DNA of 10,252 nucleotides from Verrucomicrobiales bacterium (GTDB lineage: Bacteria > Verrucomicrobiota > Verrucomicrobiia > Verrucomicrobiales > V1-33), in contig JAQGPD010000346.1 in NCBI GenBank assembly GCA_028293305.1, positions 1-10,252 on the forward strand, written 5' to 3'. Under the pieces are notes generated by a model that was not told the origin of the DNA, made no database searches, and saw only the letters and a list, made by a program, of their open reading frames with translations. Of this stretch, positions 7,416 to 10,252 are shown piece after piece. Each line of letters begins with the position of its first letter. Positions within the stretch are counted from its first letter, which is position 1. The position numbers and the translations under genes are program-made.

Positions 7416-8606
7416 ATGCCCGGCCCCCTCCCCTCCGTCACCATCGCCGTCCCGGCTTTCAATCACGCCCGGCACGTCGTCCAGGCGCTCGACAGCATGC
7501 TCGACAGCGGTTTGCCCGATGTCGAAATCATCCTCTGCGACGACGCCTCCACTGACAATACCCCGGACCTCATCGAAGCTTGGATCCGGGAGCACCGCCA
7601 CGCCTTCCGCCGTCTCCATCTCATCCGTCACCGCATCAACGCCGGCCTTTGCGCCTCCCTGAACGACATTGTGGCGGAAGCCACCGGCGAGCTGATCCAC
7701 ATCATCGCCAGCGACGACTATTTTCTCCCCGGCGGCCTCCTGACCAAAACCAGGGCCATGGTGGAACATCCCGAATGGCAGGTCGCCTTTTGCGATGGCC
7801 AGGCCGTGGGGCCGGAAAACGAACTCTACCTGCGCAGCCTCGTCGCCGCCGCGCCCTTCGTCCCCGCCCGGCTGACCCCCGAGGGCATGGGCGAGGAACT
7901 GCTCTATCATTGGGCCCCGCCGGTCCACCAGATGACGTGGCGGCGCAGCGCCTACAAGGTCCATGGCGGGGACTATCAATACGACACCACGGTGTTTTGT
8001 GAGGATTACGACTCCGCCCTCTGGGCCGCCGGCCGGAAAATCATGGGATTCATTCCGGAAATCTGTCAGGCTTACCGCTATCGTTCCTGGCCGCAGACGA
8101 CCAACCGGAACTCCATCCGGGAATACCGCGACACCGCCCACGTCCTGGCAAAAAACGCCCGCGCCTTCCCCGCCCACCTCCGCGCCGGCTGTGAACTGCT
8201 GTCCTCCATCCATTTCAATATCGCCATCGGCGACCACGAACACCTGGAGGAACTCTGGCGGCAACACCACGCCGCCATCCATGCCTATCACCTCCGCATC
8301 GGCCACACGCCCGCTGCCCCGCCGGACGATCCGGCCCCCGCCACTCCCGCACCCGGCGAAAACGCCGCGACCGTCACCGGCGGACTTCCCGGCATTCTCC
8401 GCGAACGCATCCACGACTTGGAAACCCTGCTTTCCCAGACCAAGGCATCGCTCAAAAACACCAAGGAATCGCTCAAAAAACGCAGCGCCGAAGCCGTGCA
8501 TCTCAAGGAGGAGCTCACCGCCCTCCAGCACCGCCTCCGCTACCACGCCGCCAATCCGGCCCGGGCCCTGAATCTCTGGTGGTCCCGGCTGCGCAAAAAA
8601 AGCTGA
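7416..8606 (+). CDS. GT2-type (GT-A fold) glycosyltransferase with C-terminal coiled coil
   Basis: This 396-residue family 2 transferase, probably inverting, has the opening strand VTIAVPAFNHARHVVQALDS (8-27). The first Asp motif IILCDDASTDNT (38-49) binds the nucleotide, and INAGLCASLNDIVAEATGEL (74-93) follows. The DxD-type metal site is HIIASDDYFLPG (95-106, Asp100 and Asp101). Later, CEDYDSAL (195-202) is a plausible place for the catalytic-base acidic residue. There is no membrane segment. The catalytic part ends near residue 290. A Pro/Ala-rich linker (about 298-325) leads to a helical, probably coiled-coil segment at about 326-376, containing a tandemly duplicated heptad at 342-355, then a basic C-terminus ending WWSRLRKKS that may touch the membrane. 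It starts 12 bases after the acyltransferase, consistent with co-transcription. No Shine-Dalgarno is seen before the ATG. The sugar donor is unknown. Confidence 0.88.
   Translation: MPGPLPSVTIAVPAFNHARHVVQALDSMLDSGLPDVEIILCDDASTDNTPDLIEAWIREHRHAFRRLHLIRHRINAGLCASLNDIVAEATGELIHIIASDDYFLPGGLLTKTRAMVEHPEWQVAFCDGQAVGPENELYLRSLVAAAPFVPARLTPEGMGEELLYHWAPPVHQMTWRRSAYKVHGGDYQYDTTVFCEDYDSALWAAGRKIMGFIPEICQAYRYRSWPQTTNRNSIREYRDTAHVLAKNARAFPAHLRAGCELLSSIHFNIAIGDHEHLEELWRQHHAAIHAYHLRIGHTPAAPPDDPAPATPAPGENAATVTGGLPGILRERIHDLETLLSQTKASLKNTKESLKKRSAEAVHLKEELTALQHRLRYHAANPARALNLWWSRLRKKS
8439..8480 (+). repeat. two-copy 21-bp tandem repeat encoding one heptad
   Basis: Bases 8439-8459 and 8460-8480 are adjacent 21-base copies, identical at 19 of 21 positions. 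They lie exactly in frame and encode TKASLKN and TKESLKK (residues 342-355 of the GT2 protein). The unit length equals one coiled-coil heptad, which points to growth of the coil by heptad duplication. Confidence 0.85.
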
Positions 8607-8678
8607 AATTTTTTCCACTTCCAATCCGCCCATTTCCCGCATTCTCCCGTTCCCCCGCCCCTGCGGAAAACGGACCCC

Positions 8679-10252
8679 GTGAAAAACGATGTGCCCTCTC
8701 TTGAAACCGTGCCATGCGTGGTGCAGTCCGTTCCCGCCCGCATGTCCCAACCGCCCTCCGAACCACGCACCGTCCTGATGGCGAAGGCCTTGGTCCCCCC
8801 CGGCACCCAGCGCTCCAACCCCCGCTCGCAGATCCGGCGCTTTGTCCGCAAGATCACCGGCAAGGGTTCCCGCCAACAGTTGATGCCCCTGCTCATCCGC
8901 GTTTACGCCGGTTTCAGCACCCTCGATGGCGAGGCCTCGGAGGAGGAAATCGAGAGCAGCCTCGGCTTCATGCGCCACGACTACCCGGAGTCGATGTATT
9001 CGGAATTGCGCGAGCTTTACAGCGAAGCCCTGCGCCAGCCCCAGGACCTGCAACGTATGGCCGCGGACCTCGCGGGCCAGCTGACGCACGAGGAAAAAGT
9101 CCTCCTGGCCGTCCAACTTTACGTTCTCATCACCCGGTCCAGCTCCCCGGAGGACGAGCTGATCGCTTTCCAGTCGTTCATGACCGGCATCGGCGCCGCC
9201 AGCGTGGCCCAGGGAGTCGTGGGCCAGCTCCACAAAGCCGGCGGCGAAACCAGCCCCGTTCCCGCGCCCGCGCCCACCCCGGCTCCCTCCGCCTCGGCCA
9301 TGCTGGAGTCCCTGGAACTCGGCCGCACCGCCCCGGCGGATCTCGTCCTGGACGACCTCTCCGTCGGTTATGGAATCACCATCTTCCGTTTTCAAAATCT
9401 CCTCCTGCTCAAAAACACGGGTGACCACCCCGTCATCGCCCGCGGCCGCCAACTCGCGCATGGCGGCTTCCTCCGCCTATACGAAGGCCAACGCGTCGTC
9501 CTGGGGGACACGGTGCTCGACTACCAGGATTTGGTGTTTTACCTGAACGCCCGGAAAGGCGTTTCCTCCACCCAGCTCTACCTCGGACTCGGTCCCTCGG
9601 GCACGCCTTTTGTGGAACGCGAGCGCTCGAAGCTTTCCGCCATCCTGCTCCAGTTCGGCCTTCAGGTCACGGCCACCGCGCTGAAACCCTCGGACATCCG
9701 CGTGGGCGGACGCACCCTCCGGCCCAATGAAATCGCCATCGTCTCCCTGACAGACCGGCTGCGTTTTCCTGACACCTCGGAGATCACCCTGGCCGACCTC
9801 CGCCGCCGCGCCCGCGAAATGGGCGGGCGCTTCGGCCTGAACTCAGGGCGCACGGACTACCTGGTCTCCAACAATCCCAGCCTCCTCGGCGAAGGCGACA
9901 TCATTTTATCCCCCAGCCTCCGCAGCGAAATCCTCCTGCGCCTGCGCTGCGACTACGAGGCGAAATCCGGTTATCTGGAAGTGCTCAAGGCCGCCCGCAC
10001 CATCACGGTGGGCCGCATGACCCTGCGCGAGCGCGACAGCATGGTTCTGCAGGACGGCGCGCTCATCAGCCTCGGCGAAGGGCAGTATCTCCGTTGCCGC
10101 TTCGGTGACCGCATCATCGAGGAGGAGCGCAATATCATCCGCGAGCTCGAACTCGTGGACGTTTCCCACCGCTTCGGCCGCAGCACGCCGGCGGTGGAGG
10201 GCGTTTCCCTAACGGTCAGGCGCGGCGAGATGATTTGTGTCATGGGCCCCAG
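8679..10252 (+). CDS. TerB-like/FHA-like/ABC transporter ATPase fusion, 3' end missing
   Basis: The frame is open from just after the GT2 stop (TGA 8604-8606) to the right edge, giving 524 residues from the GTG at 8679. ATG at 8742 or 8778 are alternative starts; none has a good Shine-Dalgarno. Residues about 62-185 are all-helical and TerB-like: RQQLMPLLIRVYAGFSTLDG and, later, LTHEEKVLLAVQLYVLI. A Pro/Ala linker (193-205) follows. Residues about 208-295 and 390-480 are beta-rich with FHA-like features (LVLDDLSVGYG, LLLLKNTGDHPVIARGRQL, then TITVGRMTLRERDSMVLQDG). From about 488 an ABC ATPase begins: LELVDVSHRFGRSTPAVEGVS, then RRGEMICVMGP, the lead into Walker A, cut by the edge. An ABC2-type membrane domain is expected after it but cannot be seen. 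Same frame as and 72 bases after the GT2 gene, so probably co-transcribed and perhaps an exporter for its product. The ABC call is firm, the TerB and FHA calls less so. Confidence 0.78.
   Translation, partial: MKNDVPSLETVPCVVQSVPARMSQPPSEPRTVLMAKALVPPGTQRSNPRSQIRRFVRKITGKGSRQQLMPLLIRVYAGFSTLDGEASEEEIESSLGFMRHDYPESMYSELRELYSEALRQPQDLQRMAADLAGQLTHEEKVLLAVQLYVLITRSSSPEDELIAFQSFMTGIGAASVAQGVVGQLHKAGGETSPVPAPAPTPAPSASAMLESLELGRTAPADLVLDDLSVGYGITIFRFQNLLLLKNTGDHPVIARGRQLAHGGFLRLYEGQRVVLGDTVLDYQDLVFYLNARKGVSSTQLYLGLGPSGTPFVERERSKLSAILLQFGLQVTATALKPSDIRVGGRTLRPNEIAIVSLTDRLRFPDTSEITLADLRRRAREMGGRFGLNSGRTDYLVSNNPSLLGEGDIILSPSLRSEILLRLRCDYEAKSGYLEVLKAARTITVGRMTLRERDSMVLQDGALISLGEGQYLRCRFGDRIIEEERNIIRELELVDVSHRFGRSTPAVEGVSLTVRRGEMICVMGP

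Noticed and set aside
8595..8614. A-tract/T-tract hairpin at the GT2 stop codon as a terminator
   Set aside because: The stem would be only A-T pairs overlapping the stop codon and is too weak to terminate. The next gene follows closely.
8604..8681. Stop-codon readthrough or selenocysteine fusing GT2 to the ABC protein, since both share a frame with a single TGA between them
   Set aside because: The GT2 ends naturally with a basic tail, the 24 codons between are low-complexity Pro/Ser-rich, and no SECIS-like hairpin is evident. One chance in three of sharing a frame explains it.
7341..9461. A 706-residue open frame on the minus strand across the GT2 and ABC genes
   Set aside because: It lies opposite two well-supported genes and crosses their intergenic gap. 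Its Gly/Ala/Val-rich product shows no known motif. Long antisense frames are expected in GC-rich DNA with C-rich third positions.
1..10252. Defence system, prophage, toxin-antitoxin pair or CRISPR array
   Set aside because: No nuclease, integrase, transposase, small paired genes or regularly spaced repeats are seen. All large frames are explained by metabolic, tRNA-related, secreted or glycan genes.

Overview
The window is a GC-rich bacterial chromosomal segment with seven substantial genes and one fragment that runs off the left edge. All lie on the + strand, and I see no tRNA, rRNA, CRISPR array, insertion sequence or phage gene. The origin is most likely Verrucomicrobiota or a related PVC-group bacterium. 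That is inference from the mix of genes: a secreted FG-GAP/VCBS propeller, a secreted protein ending in a pseudopilin-like domain, and a TerB-like/FHA-like/ABC fusion. High GC and an almost complete lack of Shine-Dalgarno sequences agree with it. No marker gene fixes the taxonomy.

Left part (1-3256), housekeeping and secreted genes. The 3' part of an aminoacyl-tRNA--protein transferase (N-end rule, ATE/Bpt family) enters from the left edge. Next comes a secreted seven-repeat FG-GAP/VCBS beta-propeller protein, closed by the only strong intrinsic terminator in the window (2052-2087). A tRNA-dihydrouridine synthase follows, apparently with a TTG start.

Middle (3312-4988). A 558-residue secreted protein of unknown function has a large N-terminal region, a proline/arginine-rich linker, and a C-terminal region that resembles the globular part of pseudopilins but lacks their hydrophobic helix.

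Right part (5188-10252), a probable surface-glycan cluster. A GT4-type glycosyltransferase with a C-terminal coiled coil is followed by a left-handed beta-helix acyltransferase of the WbpD type with a Cys-rich tail. Then come a GT2-type glycosyltransferase, also with a C-terminal coiled coil, and the N-terminal half of a large ABC protein (TerB-like helical domain, FHA-like beta-rich region, start of an ABC ATPase cut at the right edge). Gaps of 56, 12 and 72 bases without a strong terminator suggest one operon. The likely theme is making an acylamino-sugar-containing glycan, decorating it, and possibly exporting it; the exported substrate is not shown by the sequence.

The most notable points are the TerB-like/FHA-like/ABC fusion, the coiled-coil tails on both glycosyltransferases (one containing an in-frame 21-bp heptad duplication), and the pseudopilin-like tail on the secreted protein. 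None of these by itself shows a new system.
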